Shown: positions 1 to 6,473 of the stretch, piece after piece
How the letters are laid out: every line of letters begins with the position of its first letter
Numbering within the stretch: the stretch's first letter is position 1
Position numbers and translations under genes: made by a program
The notes under the pieces: model-generated
What the model saw: the letters and a program-made list of their open reading frames with translations, nothing else
The model's database searches: none
Told to the model about the DNA's origin: nothing
Assembly (NCBI GenBank): GCA_910587835.1
Contig: CAJUNQ010000025.1
Coordinates: 1 to 9,647 of the forward strand
Direction of reading: 5' to 3'
DNA length: 9,647 nt
Source of the DNA: an uncultured Oscillospiraceae bacterium
GTDB lineage: Bacteria > Bacillota > Clostridia > Oscillospirales > Acutalibacteraceae

Positions 1-141
1 AATGCCGGATTTTTGGTCCAAAGGAGGCGATTTCAAGGAGAAAACCGCAAGTAATACTTGCGTATTACGAGGATTTTCGACGCAGAAAGCGACTGCTTTG
101 GGGCAAAAAGACGGTGTTTTCGATTTTTCAAACGAGCCCTA
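1..141 (+). mobile_element. MITE-like element, copy 1 (left end outside window)
   Basis: This stretch aligns without gaps to 7774-7914; by my hand count 125 of 141 bases match. The left terminal repeat lies beyond the window edge. The right end (ATTTTTCAAACGAGCCCTA, 123-141) is identical to the end of the complete copy. An internal hairpin, GTAATAC-TTGC-GTATTAC (51-68), has a perfect 7-bp stem. There is no coding capacity for a transposase, so if mobile it would depend on an enzyme encoded elsewhere. The window starting inside a repeat fits an assembly break at a multicopy sequence. Confidence 0.8.
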
Positions 142-302
142 AACGCTTGCCAAAGCCTTGCTTATCAGCTCTTTGCTTTGGGCGCTCCTATGCCCGACAT
201 TGCCAGCCGGACAGCTGAGCCCTTTTGGGCTGTGGAGCAGGGAGGCCCGAAGGGCTGAACAAAGAACCTGATATGTGCCGTAGGCTTCGCAACCCCCAGG
301 GC

Positions 303-331
303 TTGCGCTTTTTGTCATTTTGTGGTATGAT
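303..331 (+). promoter_or_regulatory. Probable sigma-A-type promoter of the symporter gene
   Basis: A -35-like TTGCGC (303-308) and a strong -10 TATGAT (326-331) are separated by exactly 17 bases. The predicted start of transcription near 338 leaves a leader of about 40 bases before the ATG at 379, too short for a known riboswitch. A GAGGAG ribosome binding site (365-370) follows. The -35 matches consensus in only three positions, so strength is uncertain. The region from the element end (141) to here has two small hairpins, AGCCC-TTTT-GGGCT (218-231) and GCCC-GAA-GGGC (245-255), and no convincing gene. Confidence 0.6.
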
Positions 332-378
332 TTTCACTGTGTTCTGCTATCAGACCAAACTATTGAGGAGTGTTGACT

Positions 379-1872
379 ATGGACAAGCAACTGACCATCT
401 GGACAGTCATCGGCGTGTACGCCCTGTTCATGCTGGCGGTGGGGATTCTCTACTCCCGCAAGGGCAGCGACATGGCGGGCTTTACCGTGGGGGGCCGCAG
501 CGCCGGGGCCTGGATTTCCGCCCTCTCTTATGGCACCGCCTATTTCTCTGCGGTGATGTTTATTGGCTACTCCGGGGGCTCCGGGTGGAGCTATGGCCTG
601 TGGAGCGTGCTGGTGGGCGTAGGCAACGCGGTGTTCGGGTCGCTGCTGGCCTGGCTGGTGCTGGCCAACCGCACCCGGGCAGTCACCCGTCGGTTCGATA
701 TCAAGTCCATGCCCCAGCTGTTTGAAAAACGCTTTGGCAGCCCAGTCATGCGGCTGTTTGCCTGCGCGGTTATTTTTGTGTTTCTCATTCCCTATTCCGC
801 GTCAGTGTATAAGGGGCTGACCAGCGTGTGCTCGGTGATTCTGGGCATTGACGAGGTGGTCTGTATGATTATTATTGCCATTGCCTCGGCCCTGCTGCTG
901 GTTCTGGGGGGCTATATGGCTACGCTGAAAGCCGACTTTGTCCAGGGCTTTGTGATGATGATCGGGGTTTCGGCACTGATTGTGCTGGTGGTGCTTTCGC
1001 CCCAGGTAGGGGGGCTGAGCAATGGCCTCGGCAGAATGATGGACTACATGCGGAGCCATGAAATGGCCCCCCTGCCCGGCAAGTCCGCAGTGGCTTTGGG
1101 GTCTACTCTGCTGATGACCAGCTTTGGCACCTGGGGCCTGCCTCAGATGGTACATAAATATTACGGCATCCGGGACGGCAAGGAGGTGAAGCGGGGCACA
1201 GTGATCTCCACGGTGTTTGCCCTGCTGGTGGCTGGGGGCGGGTACTTTATTGGGTCCTTCTCCCATCTGTTCTTTGGCGAGACCATGCCTGATGGGGGGA
1301 AGGACTTTATTGTTCCCCTGATGCTGGACACTGCCGGACTGCCCAATATATTGATCGGGGTGATTCTGGTGCTGCTGATTTCCGCCTCGGTGTCCACCCT
1401 GTCCAGCATTACGCTGACCGCCTGCTCTACCATGACCATGGACCTGGTGAAGCCTGCGGCGGAGAAGGCGGGAAAGAAGATAGAGGACCACAACCTGACT
1501 GCGCTGACCCGTATTCTGTGCCTGGTGTTTGTGGTGCTGAGCTACTTGATTGCCAACTACCCCACGCCTATTCTGGAAATGATGTCCTACTCCTGGGGAA
1601 TTATTTCGGGGGCGTTTCTGGCTCCTTATCTGCTTTCGCTGTACTGGAAGGGAATTAACCGGACAGGCGCCTGGGCAGGGATGCTGGGGGGATTTCTGAC
1701 AGCGTTTTTACCGGCGGCGGTGTCGGGGTTCACTACGCCGGACGGGCCGCTGTATGCGTGTATGGCGATGGCAGTGAGCTTTGGGCTGTGCTTTGTGGGG
1801 AGCAAGGTTGGCGCGGCCATGAAGCTGCCCGGCTGGGAGCCCCAGGAGGCATTTACCGAGAAGAAGGGCTAG
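379..1872 (+). CDS. Sodium:solute symporter (SSS/SLC5 family)
   Basis: This is a 497-residue integral membrane transporter that would couple solute uptake to Na+ entry at the cytoplasmic membrane. The length and run of about 13 hydrophobic segments fit the PutP/SLC5 family. Two family hallmarks are visible: GGYMATLKADFVQG at about residues 177-190, with Asp186 in the place of the PutP TM-region Asp, and SASVSTLSS at about 335-343, where Ser339-Thr340 occupy the position of the PutP Na2-site Ser/Thr pair. The ATG at 379 is preferred over the in-frame GTG at 370, because GAGGAG (365-370) is then 8 bases upstream and the GTG overlaps it. It has its own promoter and is followed by a long non-coding gap, so it is probably monocistronic. 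The substrate cannot be read from sequence; proline, pantothenate, other carboxylates and sugars all occur in the family. Confidence 0.9.
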   Translation: MDKQLTIWTVIGVYALFMLAVGILYSRKGSDMAGFTVGGRSAGAWISALSYGTAYFSAVMFIGYSGGSGWSYGLWSVLVGVGNAVFGSLLAWLVLANRTRAVTRRFDIKSMPQLFEKRFGSPVMRLFACAVIFVFLIPYSASVYKGLTSVCSVILGIDEVVCMIIIAIASALLLVLGGYMATLKADFVQGFVMMIGVSALIVLVVLSPQVGGLSNGLGRMMDYMRSHEMAPLPGKSAVALGSTLLMTSFGTWGLPQMVHKYYGIRDGKEVKRGTVISTVFALLVAGGGYFIGSFSHLFFGETMPDGGKDFIVPLMLDTAGLPNILIGVILVLLISASVSTLSSITLTACSTMTMDLVKPAAEKAGKKIEDHNLTALTRILCLVFVVLSYLIANYPTPILEMMSYSWGIISGAFLAPYLLSLYWKGINRTGAWAGMLGGFLTAFLPAAVSGFTTPDGPLYACMAMAVSFGLCFVGSKVGAAMKLPGWEPQEAFTEKKG

Positions 1873-1964
1873 CTCGCGGGCAAAAAAGCCAAAGCGAATG
1901 AGAAGCAAACGAGCGCGAGCCAAAAGTTTCGTCGTCTCCGCTGTCGCGTCGGTCGGCTCGGGAC

Positions 1965-1981
1965 GGTCGCCACTGGCGACC
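1965..1981. repeat. Perfect 7-bp hairpin downstream of symporter
   Basis: GGTCGCC-ACT-GGCGACC. It is followed by a C-rich stretch and then CTTTTC, so it is at best a poor terminator for the symporter. A looser inverted repeat, GCTCGCG (1872-1878) with CGCGAGC (1914-1920), begins at the stop codon just upstream. Confidence 0.6.
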
Positions 1982-2002
1982 CTCGCCCTTTTCAAAGGTT
2001 GC

Positions 2003-2029
2003 AGGTCGTGGGGCAGAGCCCCACGACCT
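2003..2029. repeat. Perfect 12-bp hairpin with 3-base loop
   Basis: AGGTCGTGGGGC (2003-2014), loop AGA, then GCCCCACGACCT (2018-2029). This is the most stable-looking hairpin of the intergenic region. No T-run follows on either strand, so it is not an ordinary intrinsic terminator. It may stabilise the 3' end of the symporter mRNA or belong to a dispersed repeat. Confidence 0.75.
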
Positions 2030-2038
2030 TGACCTTAA

Positions 2039-2120
2039 ACGGCGGCGCAGTAAGCAAAGGCGCGAGGTACGAGTTTGCTCCCAAATCTCAGTTTGGAACG
2101 GGGTAAGGCTGCGCCGCCGT
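2039..2120. repeat. 12-bp inverted repeat with 58-base interior
   Basis: ACGGCGGCGCAG (2039-2050) is exactly complementary to CTGCGCCGCCGT (2109-2120). The interior has no coding potential I can support. The perfect arms with a defined interior look like a small palindromic unit rather than chance, but function is unknown. Confidence 0.6.
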
Positions 2121-2121
2121 C

Positions 2122-2158
2122 GACTTGCCGCAGGCAAGTCAGATGCCGCAGGCAAGTC
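2122..2158. repeat. Hairpin plus duplicated right arm
   Basis: GACTTGCC-GCA-GGCAAGTC (2122-2140) is a perfect 8-bp hairpin. The 15-mer TGCCGCAGGCAAGTC (2126-2140) is repeated exactly at 2144-2158 after three bases, so two right arms can compete for one left arm. GTCGAC flanks the unit on both sides (2119-2124 and 2171-2176). Confidence 0.65.
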
Positions 2159-2203
2159 GGACGTAGCGAGGTCGACCGTAGGGAGACCAGCGGCCTGCCC
2201 GCT

Positions 2204-2273
2204 GCCGGAAAATTCAGGGGAAGTAGTCTGCCGGTACTTCTATCAAAGGAAACCGGAACAAAAAAGAAATAAT
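2204..2273 (+). repeat. Degenerate direct repeat, unit A
   Basis: The unit begins GCCGGAAAATTCAGGGGAAG (2204-2223) and ends with GAAACCGGAACAAAAAAGAA (2249-2268), running on into an AT-rich tract. Both ends recur in the same order and orientation in unit B (2305-2530). In unit A only about 18 bases separate the two conserved blocks. Confidence 0.55.
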
Positions 2274-2304
2274 ATTATTTTATTCTCCCAGCTGGCGGTG
2301 TGCA

Positions 2305-2530
2305 GCCGGTAAATTCAGAGGAAGAAGCTCCCAGTTTCGCCTTTATGGAGCGAAGCTGAAGCAAAGATAAAGGAGGAAACCAGTATTACCCAGCGAGCGC
2401 AGACGCGCGGCCCTTGCGCGGGTGCGGAAGGTTTGCGAAGCAAAGCTTCTACCCCTTGCGGAGCAAGGGGGCGAGCGTCCTGGCTTGCCGATCCCTCTGT
2501 CACAAGAAACCGGAACAGAAAAGAAAAATG
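2305..2530 (+). repeat. Degenerate direct repeat, unit B, with expanded interior
   Basis: The unit begins GCCGGTAAATTCAGAGGAAG (2305-2324) and ends GAAACCGGAACAGAAAAGAA (2506-2525), matching unit A at both ends. The interior is about 173 bases rather than 18. It is nearly all hairpins: 2334-2380 (CCTTTAT/ATAAAGG plus GTTTC/GAAAC), 2427-2449 (GAAG-G-TTTGC/GCAAA-G-CTTC) and 2452-2470 (CCCCTTGC-GGA-GCAAGGGG). Confidence 0.55.
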
Positions 2531-2693
2531 CTGGCTTTCGGAGAAGATAAAACATAAAGCATCACATCATCCGCTGCCCGGTATGGGCCAGAAAAGCCGG
2601 TATGAACAATATTGTCACTCTTCCACATATCCCGGGCCAATCAAATCATACTATATTCTGTGAAAAGTATACCCGCGGAAGGTGGAAGACAGT

Positions 2694-3668
2694 ATGTGTA
2701 CCTGTATTGCGATGAAAACGCAGGACGCCTATTTTGGCAGAAGCATGGATATTGACTACCGCTTTGGGGAAAAGGTGGTGGTCACCCCCCGGAGCTACCC
2801 CTTTGCGCTGCGGAGCGGCGGCAGCTTTGAGACCTGGTATGCTATGGTGGGCATGGCCGCCGTACAGGAGGGCTACCCCCTGTACGCGGAAGCCACCAAC
2901 GAAAAGGGGCTCTCCATGGCTGGGCTGAACTTTCCGGGCAATGCCCGATACTTCAAGCCTGTGCCCGGCAGGACCAATTTGACCCCCTATGAGTTCATCC
3001 CCTGGGTGCTGGGGAATTTTGCCGGCGTGCAGGAGGTGCGAAGGGAGCTGGACCGGGTCAACCTGACCGATGTGCCATTCTCCCCCTCCATGCCTGTGGC
3101 GGAGCTCCATTGGATGATCAGCGACGGGGAGAATTCGCTGGTGGTGGAGCAAACAGACACCGGCCTGCATATTTACGACAACCCTACCGGTGTGCTGACT
3201 AATAACCCGGAGTTCCCCTTTCATCAGATGAATCTGAATAATTATATGAATCTCAGCTGCCAGCCGGCTGAAAACCGCTTTTCCTCTCAGCTGAAGCTGG
3301 CGTCTTATGGGGCGGGCATGGGGTCTATCGGCCTGCCTGGGGACGACGCCCCCTCCTCCCGGTTCATCCGGGCCTGCTTTTGTAAGATGAACTCCCAGTG
3401 TCAGACAGACGACGCCAGCTCGATTGCCCAGTTTTTTCATATTCTGGACGCGGTGTCGATTGTGCGGGGAACAGTGAAGCTGTCAGACAAAAAATGCAGC
3501 CTCACCACCTATGCCTGCTGTACCAATGCCACCCGGGGAGTCTACTACTACAAAAGCTACAGCAACAGCCAGCTTACCGCTGTGCGCATGACCGACGACA
3601 ACAAGAACGCGGACCGGCTGAGCGTTTATGAGATGGAGGAGGCTCAGGCCGTCCGCTATTTGAATTAG
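2694..3668 (+). CDS. Choloylglycine hydrolase family protein, bile salt hydrolase type
   Basis: This 324-residue N-terminal-nucleophile amidase would hydrolyse a linear amide bond, most likely glycine- or taurine-conjugated bile acids. The start must be the ATG at 2694, because Cys2 directly after it becomes the catalytic nucleophile once Met is removed; the in-frame GTG at 2682 would bury it. AGGTGG (2680-2685) sits 8 bases upstream. Residues matching the catalytic set of the Clostridium perfringens enzyme (Cys2, Arg18, Asp21, Asn82, Asn175, Arg228) are Cys2, Arg16, Asp19, Asn79 (in AGLNFPG), Asn170 (in LTNNP) and Arg223 (in SSRFIR). Asn at position 79, rather than the Tyr of penicillin V acylases, favours bile salt hydrolase. 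Length fits the family, and there is no signal peptide, so it is cytoplasmic. It appears co-transcribed with the amidohydrolase 21 bases downstream. N-acyl-homoserine lactone or other N-acyl amides remain possible substrates. Confidence 0.88.
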   Translation: MCTCIAMKTQDAYFGRSMDIDYRFGEKVVVTPRSYPFALRSGGSFETWYAMVGMAAVQEGYPLYAEATNEKGLSMAGLNFPGNARYFKPVPGRTNLTPYEFIPWVLGNFAGVQEVRRELDRVNLTDVPFSPSMPVAELHWMISDGENSLVVEQTDTGLHIYDNPTGVLTNNPEFPFHQMNLNNYMNLSCQPAENRFSSQLKLASYGAGMGSIGLPGDDAPSSRFIRACFCKMNSQCQTDDASSIAQFFHILDAVSIVRGTVKLSDKKCSLTTYACCTNATRGVYYYKSYSNSQLTAVRMTDDNKNADRLSVYEMEEAQAVRYLN

Positions 3669-3689
3669 CCTTTGTAAGGAGACGAGAAA

Positions 3690-4538
3690 ATGATCATTGA
3701 CATGCACACCCACAGCTTTCCCGAAAAGCTCGCGGCCTCCACTCTGGAAAAGCTCAGCGCCGCCAGCCATACCCGCCCGTTTACCAACGGCACCCCCGGA
3801 GGGCTTCAGGCCTCTATGAGAGAGGCAGGGGTCGACCTCTCGGTGGTGCTGCCGGTAGCCACGTCTCCACGGCAGGTGGAGCATGTCAACGACGCCTCTG
3901 CCCGGCTCAACGAGACTGCGGAGGAGACCGGGCTGCTCTCCTTTGGGTGTATGCACCCGGACTATGAGGGCTGGCGGGAGGAGCTGGCCCGGGTGAAGGC
4001 GCTGGGGATGAAGGGAATCAAGCTGCATCCGGTGTATCAGGGGGCAGACCTGGACGACCCTCGCTATCTGCGCATTCTGGACCGGGCGGGAGAGCTGGGC
4101 CTGGTGGTGGTTACCCACGCGGGGCTGGACGTGGGCTTTCCTGGGGTGGTGCGGTGCTCGCCGGAGATGGTGCGTCGGGCTGTGGCCCAGGTGGGCCCGG
4201 TGAAGCTGGTGCTGGCCCACATGGGGGGCTGGCGGTGCTGGGACCGGGTGCTGGAACTGCTGCCAGAGCTGCCGGTACTGATTGACACCAGCTTTTCGGT
4301 GGGGAGGATGAGCCCCCTGAACGATGGATTTTATCAGGAGGAGGAGCTGAGGCTGCTGGACAGCAGAGGCTTTTTGAAGCTGGTGCGGGCCTTTGGGGCC
4401 GGACGGGTGCTGTTTGGCAGCGACAGCCCTTGGAGCGGACAGAAGGAGAGCCTGGAATGGGTGAGGTCTCAGCCGCTGACAGAGGAGGAACGGACCGCGA
4501 TTCTGGGCGGAAACGCCCAAAACCTGCTGTCGGTATAG
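3690..4538 (+). CDS. Amidohydrolase family 2 (TIM-barrel metal-dependent hydrolase)
   Basis: This 282-residue protein has the layout of the Amidohydro_2 (ACMSD-like, COG2159) family. An HxH metal site, MHTH, lies at His6 and His8. MHP is at His88, IKLHP at 110-114, VTHAG with His143, AHMGG with His177, and FGSDSPW carries the catalytic-type Asp245; it ends with GNAQNLL, typical of the family C-terminus. The reaction may be hydrolysis or decarboxylation of a small carboxylic acid, and the substrate is unknown. ATG 3690 has AAGGAG (3676-3681) 8 bases upstream. It lies 21 bases behind the bile-salt-hydrolase-like gene and just before a strong terminator, so the two form a short operon. A GAAA-tetraloop hairpin (TGGGCG-GAAA-CGCCCA, 4504-4519) is embedded near the 3' end of the coding region. 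Confidence 0.85.
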   Translation: MIIDMHTHSFPEKLAASTLEKLSAASHTRPFTNGTPGGLQASMREAGVDLSVVLPVATSPRQVEHVNDASARLNETAEETGLLSFGCMHPDYEGWREELARVKALGMKGIKLHPVYQGADLDDPRYLRILDRAGELGLVVVTHAGLDVGFPGVVRCSPEMVRRAVAQVGPVKLVLAHMGGWRCWDRVLELLPELPVLIDTSFSVGRMSPLNDGFYQEEELRLLDSRGFLKLVRAFGAGRVLFGSDSPWSGQKESLEWVRSQPLTEEERTAILGGNAQNLLSV

Positions 4539-4550
4539 GCAGGCAAAGGA

Positions 4551-4591
4551 AAAAGCTCTTGAAGCTTCTGCAAGAGGCTTCAAGAGCTTTT
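4551..4591. terminator. Bidirectional intrinsic terminator between convergent operons
   Basis: AAAAGCTCTTGAAGC (4551-4565) pairs perfectly with GCTTCAAGAGCTTTT (4577-4591) around an 11-base loop. The stem ends in A-runs and T-runs, so each strand gives a stem followed by T-rich sequence: CTTTTGGTTTT on +, CTTTTTCCTTT on -. It lies 12 bases after the amidohydrolase stop and 30 bases after the ACT-protein stop, so it can end both transcripts. Confidence 0.92.
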
Positions 4592-4621
4592 GGTTTTAGC
4601 TGTCTTTCATTTTGTTGGCCG

Positions 4622-5056
4622 CTATATTTCCGCAATGCTGTCCTGGTTCACCAGCTTGATGCCCTTGGCCGCCAGGGCGCTCCCCGCTTTTTTCACATCC
4701 TGCACCCGGAAAATCATGTATGCATGGTCCACGTCGCCGCCGCCCAAAAAGGCGTACATATACTCTACATTGACCTCCACCTTCCGCAGTACCTCCAAAA
4801 CCTGGTGCAGTCCACCGGGCTCATCGGGAATAAGCACTGCCAGCACAGGCGTCAGCTGGTGGATAAAGCCCCCGTCCTTGAGCACCGTGGTGGCCTTATA
4901 CACATCGTCTACAATAATGCGCACAATGCCGAAGTCTTTGGTCTCCGCCAGGCTCAGCGCCCGCATGTCAATGCCGTTCTCAGCCAGCAGGCCGGTCATG
5001 GTGGTGAGGGTGCCGGGCTTGTTCTCCAAAAATACAGAGATTTGGTTGACTGTCAT
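4622..5056 (-). CDS. Tandem ACT-domain protein
   Basis: This 144-residue cytoplasmic protein consists of two ACT domains, about residues 1-67 and 70-144. Each has the ligand-loop motif at its start: ENKPGTL at 11-17 and DEPGGL at 78-83. ACT domains bind amino acids and transmit feedback control, and stand-alone tandem ACT proteins are often encoded beside phenylacetate-CoA ligase genes. The neighbours here make an aromatic amino acid the likely ligand and PaaK or IorAB the likely target, but this is inference. ATG 5056 has GAGGAGG (5064-5070) 7 bases upstream. It is the last gene of the minus-strand cluster, 51 bases after paaK and ahead of the shared terminator. Confidence 0.88.
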   Translation of the reverse strand: MTVNQISVFLENKPGTLTTMTGLLAENGIDMRALSLAETKDFGIVRIIVDDVYKATTVLKDGGFIHQLTPVLAVLIPDEPGGLHQVLEVLRKVEVNVEYMYAFLGGGDVDHAYMIFRVQDVKKAGSALAAKGIKLVNQDSIAEI

Positions 5057-5107
5057 GAGATGACCTCCTCTATCTTGTGGTTACTGGCATATCTATGTGG
5101 GAACCTG

Positions 5108-6409
5108 TCAGATTTTCCGCTTGTCAATCACCCGCACGGCCTTGCCCTCGCTGCGCACAATGGACTTGGGGGCCACCAGCGTCACCTTGGCGGTGAGGCC
5201 CAGCATGGACCGGAGGCCCTCTGCCAGCTCCTTCTGCCGGGCGGACACATCGCCCAGGTTGTCGGTGAACATCTCAGGCGTCATCTCCACCTGTACGTCC
5301 AGAGTATCGGTGTTCTTCACCCGGTCCACCAGAATCTGGTAGTTGGCAGAGTAGCCGTGGTTCAGCAGCACAGTCTCAATCTGAGAGGGGAACACATTGA
5401 CGCCCCGGATGATGAGCATGTCGTCGGTGCGGCCCTGGGGCTTCTGCATTTTTACATGGGTGCGGCCGCAGGGGCAGGGCTCCCGGGTAAGGGTGCAGAT
5501 GTCCCGGGTGCGGTAGCGCAGCAGGGGAAAGGCCTTTTTGGTCAGAGAGGTGAACACCAGCTCGCCCTGAGCGTCCTCGGGCAGCACCTCGCCGGTCTCG
5601 GGGTCAATGATCTCGGCAATGAAGTGGTCCTCGTTGACATGCATGCCGCTCTGGGCTGAGCACTCGAAGGACACCCCTGGGCCGGAGAGCTCGGTGAGGC
5701 CGTAGATGTCATAGGCCTTGATGCCCAGGGTGTTCTCAATGTCCCGGCGCATCTCCTGGCTCCAGGCCTCGGCCCCGAAGATGCCTGCCTTCAGGGGGAT
5801 GTCCTCAGGCCCCAGGCCCATCTCCTTCATGGTTTCGCCGATGTAGGCGGCGTAGGAGGGGGTGCAGCACAGAATGGTGGCGGAAAGGTCCTGGATGAAC
5901 ATAATCTGCCGCTCGGTGTTGCCGGAGCTGGTGGGAATGGTGAGGCAGCCCACCTTGTGGGAGCCCCCGTTAAGCCCCGGCCCCCCGGTGAACAGGCCGT
6001 AGCCATAGCTCACCTGACACACATCCTCGTTGGTGCCGCCGGCGGCCATAATGGCCCGGGCGCAGCAGTCCTCCCACAGGTCAATGTCCTCTTGGGTGTA
6101 AAAGGCCACCACCCGCTTGCCTGTGGTGCCGGAGGTAGACTGGATGCGCACACAGTCCTTAAGGGGCGCCCCCACCAGACCGTAAGGGTAGGCCTCCCGC
6201 AGATCGGCCTTGGTGAGGAAGGGCAGCTTATGCAAATCGTCAGAGGACTTCACATCGGCGGGGGTCAGTCCCTTTGCCTCCATTTTTTTCCGGTAATAGG
6301 GCACATTGTCCCACACATGCCGCACCTGGGCTACCAGGCGCTCATCCTGCCAAGCCTTAATCTGCTCCCGGGACGCGCATTCGATCTCGGGTTGATAATA
6401 ATGCTCCAT
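5108..6409 (-). CDS. paaK: Phenylacetate--CoA ligase
   Basis: This AMP-forming ligase interconverts arylacetate (phenylacetate, possibly indole- or 4-hydroxyphenylacetate), ATP and CoA with arylacetyl-CoA, AMP and PPi in the cytoplasm. The 433 residues match the usual PaaK length. Adenylate-forming motifs appear in order: STSGTTGK (91-98), DIYGLTE (234-240), YRTRD (299-303), GRTDDMLIIRGVNVFP (326-341) and a C-terminal Lys in EGKAVRV (Lys423). CPCG (312-315), common in PaaK homologues, precedes the hinge. ATG 6409 is preceded by AAGGA about 10 bases upstream. It lies 64 bases after the DUF362 gene and 51 before the ACT gene. With IorAB in the same cluster it completes an arylpyruvate/arylacetate route. 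The aromatic side chain accepted is not readable. Confidence 0.93.
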   Translation of the reverse strand: MEHYYQPEIECASREQIKAWQDERLVAQVRHVWDNVPYYRKKMEAKGLTPADVKSSDDLHKLPFLTKADLREAYPYGLVGAPLKDCVRIQSTSGTTGKRVVAFYTQEDIDLWEDCCARAIMAAGGTNEDVCQVSYGYGLFTGGPGLNGGSHKVGCLTIPTSSGNTERQIMFIQDLSATILCCTPSYAAYIGETMKEMGLGPEDIPLKAGIFGAEAWSQEMRRDIENTLGIKAYDIYGLTELSGPGVSFECSAQSGMHVNEDHFIAEIIDPETGEVLPEDAQGELVFTSLTKKAFPLLRYRTRDICTLTREPCPCGRTHVKMQKPQGRTDDMLIIRGVNVFPSQIETVLLNHGYSANYQILVDRVKNTDTLDVQVEMTPEMFTDNLGDVSARQKELAEGLRSMLGLTAKVTLVAPKSIVRSEGKAVRVIDKRKI

Positions 6410-6473
6410 ATAGAATCCGTCCTTTTGTTTTCAGAATGTGGGCCTTGCGGTTGAAGGCGGGAAACGCCTGCCC

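Larger units (their letters stand above)
1873..2693. other. Hairpin-rich intergenic region without a credible gene
   Basis: About 820 bases separate the symporter stop from the amidase start. All frames here give low-complexity or Arg/Ser/Gly-rich translations with no ribosome binding site and no recognisable domain. The stretch instead holds at least six perfect or near-perfect hairpins, a 12-bp long-range inverted repeat, two 15-base direct repeats, a pair of degenerate direct-repeat units and an AT-rich palindrome, AAATAATATTATTT (2267-2280), in otherwise GC-rich sequence. No canonical stem plus T-run terminator for the symporter is visible. A possible -10 (TACTAT, 2649-2654) precedes the amidase, but no -35 fits it. 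Confidence 0.7.

Noticed and set aside
2003..2029. 12-bp hairpin as an intrinsic terminator of the symporter
   Set aside because: No T-run follows on either strand; it lies 130 bases past the stop codon.
1853..2155. 100-codon minus-strand frame after the symporter
   Set aside because: Arg/Ser-rich translation without start signal, overlapping the symporter 3' end and several perfect hairpins; better explained as palindromic repeat DNA.
2126..2158. Two 15-base direct repeats as a possible CRISPR start
   Set aside because: They are only three bases apart, there are only two, no spacer-sized gaps follow, and no cas gene is present.
2682..2693. Upstream GTG as start of the bile-salt-hydrolase-like gene
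   Set aside because: It overlaps the ribosome binding site and would prevent exposure of the N-terminal nucleophile Cys2.
3483..4583. 366-codon minus-strand frame opposite the amidohydrolase
   Set aside because: It overlaps a well-supported gene, runs into the terminator and gives a Pro/His/Gln-rich translation typical of GC-rich antisense frames.
4430..5659. 409-codon plus-strand frame across the terminator, ACT gene and paaK
   Set aside because: It is the antisense shadow of two clear minus-strand genes, crosses the 15-bp terminator stem, and its translation is His/Gln/Gly-rich without domains.
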